This document shows, one piece after another, positions 20,792 through 21,383 of a stretch of 21,383 bases of DNA. The position numbers and the translations under genes were made by a program. The DNA is taken from the NCBI GenBank assembly GCA_934463345.1, contig CAKSJL010000024.1:1-21383 (forward strand), given 5' to 3'. Position 1 is the first letter of the stretch; every line of letters starts with the position of its first letter. Under the pieces are notes generated by a model. It was not told the origin of the DNA. It saw only the letters and a list, made by a program, of their open reading frames with translations, and made no database searches. The stretch is from an uncultured Oscillospiraceae bacterium. Lineage in GTDB: Bacteria > Bacillota > Clostridia > Oscillospirales > Ruminococcaceae.

Positions 20792-21383
20792 ATGAATTAT
20801 TCTCCAAAGGAAATATTAAGCTTTGTGGAAGAAAATGACGTAAAATTCATAAGACTTACATTTACTGATATTTACGGACAGCTGAAAAATATCGCAATCA
20901 TGCCTGATCAGCTTTCGCAGGCGTTTGAACATGGTATTGCTTTTGACGCAACAACGCTTGCCGGTTGTCATTCAGATCTTCTGCTGTTTCCTGATATATC
21001 AACGCTTTCAGTTCTGCCATGGCGTCCGAAATCAGGACGTGTTATACGTTTTTTCTGCAACATCAGATGCACCGACGGGACACCTTACAAGGGTGATCTG
21101 AGATCAGAACTGAGCAGCTATATAGATGAAATGAAAAAGAAAAACTATACCTGTGAAATCGGAACTAAATGTGAATTTTACCTTTTCAATACGGATGATG
21201 ATGGCGAGCCTACCAAAATTCCTCACGATCACGCAGGATACCTTGATATAGCTCCGCTTGACAAATGTGAAAATGTAAGGCGTGAGATCTGCCTTTCGCT
21301 TGAAGAAATGGGCTTTAGTCCGCAAAGCTCAAGACATACTCATGGTCCGGGCCAAAACGAGATTGATTTCACCAGAAGCGACG
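20792..21383 (+). CDS. Divergent glutamine synthetase family protein, 3'-partial
   Basis: N-terminal 197 residues of a GlnA-fold protein running off the right edge; GGAG lies 7 nt before ATG 20792. The beta-Grasp domain is recognisable (FIRLTFTDIYGQLKNIAI, SVLPWRPKSGRVIRFFCN, DGTPYKGDLR). The catalytic part begins at GTKCEFYLFNTD and continues AGYLDIAPLD, RREICLSLEEMGFSP, RHTHGPGQNEIDF. Compared with ordinary GlnA several key sites differ. FDGSS is FDATT. The first metal-ligand Glu of PECEFFLF is K126, while the second is kept as E128. The Glu of HHEV is T183. The Glu of GQ(H/N)E is kept as E190. This suggests a pseudoenzyme or a ligase with another substrate rather than true glutamine synthetase. 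Confidence 0.88.
   Translation, partial: MNYSPKEILSFVEENDVKFIRLTFTDIYGQLKNIAIMPDQLSQAFEHGIAFDATTLAGCHSDLLLFPDISTLSVLPWRPKSGRVIRFFCNIRCTDGTPYKGDLRSELSSYIDEMKKKNYTCEIGTKCEFYLFNTDDDGEPTKIPHDHAGYLDIAPLDKCENVRREICLSLEEMGFSPQSSRHTHGPGQNEIDFTRSD

Overview
The window reads as chromosome of a low-GC, Gram-positive anaerobe of the Ruminococcus/Oscillospiraceae type. This is inferred from gene content and is not a database result. Pointers are RNase M5, DUF4250 and DUF1294 proteins, an xxxLxxG heptad-repeat exoprotein beside an MMPL pump, strong AGGAGG-type ribosome binding sites and near-consensus TTGACA-N17-TATAAT promoters.

Region 1 (1-5826, + strand) is a tight gene run: comEC (its start lies before the window), holA, rnmV, then a membrane O-acyltransferase (MBOAT) with its DHHW/SGNH partner, a likely cell-surface acetylation pair. 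It ends at a bidirectional terminator next to a hairpin repeat that has a relative near 14.4 kb.

Region 2 (5996-11393) is a self-contained regulated module. A TetR repressor is divergent from an MMPL/RND-type transporter and a secreted 785-residue protein with about 50 xxxLxxG heptads. The intergenic DNA holds two consensus promoters and three copies of an ATGAC-N5-GTCAT palindrome, which predicts tight autoregulated control.

Region 3 (11594-13228) holds an ECF-like sigma factor overlapping by ATGA a membrane-anchored partner that is broken by a +1 frameshift at an A6 run. Region 4 (13298-17409, - strand) has a soluble PocR-domain/MCP-like receptor and a P-type II cation ATPase. The ATPase leader carries a yybP-ykoY (Mn2+) riboswitch with a visible terminator, so the pump is probably a Mn2+/Ca2+ exporter.

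Region 5 (17410-21383) has a DUF1294 membrane protein, an orphan Syd/SUKH protein and a GNAT acetyltransferase. It also holds a small DUF4250 gene followed by a secreted Ig-like/Flg_new-repeat protein. The DUF4250 leader contains an H-type pseudoknot candidate with no family I can name. A divergent glutamine synthetase homologue, lacking two metal-ligand glutamates, runs off the right edge.

The best leads for something undescribed are the pseudoknot leader, the divergent GlnA-like protein and the TetR/MMPL/heptad-repeat export module.
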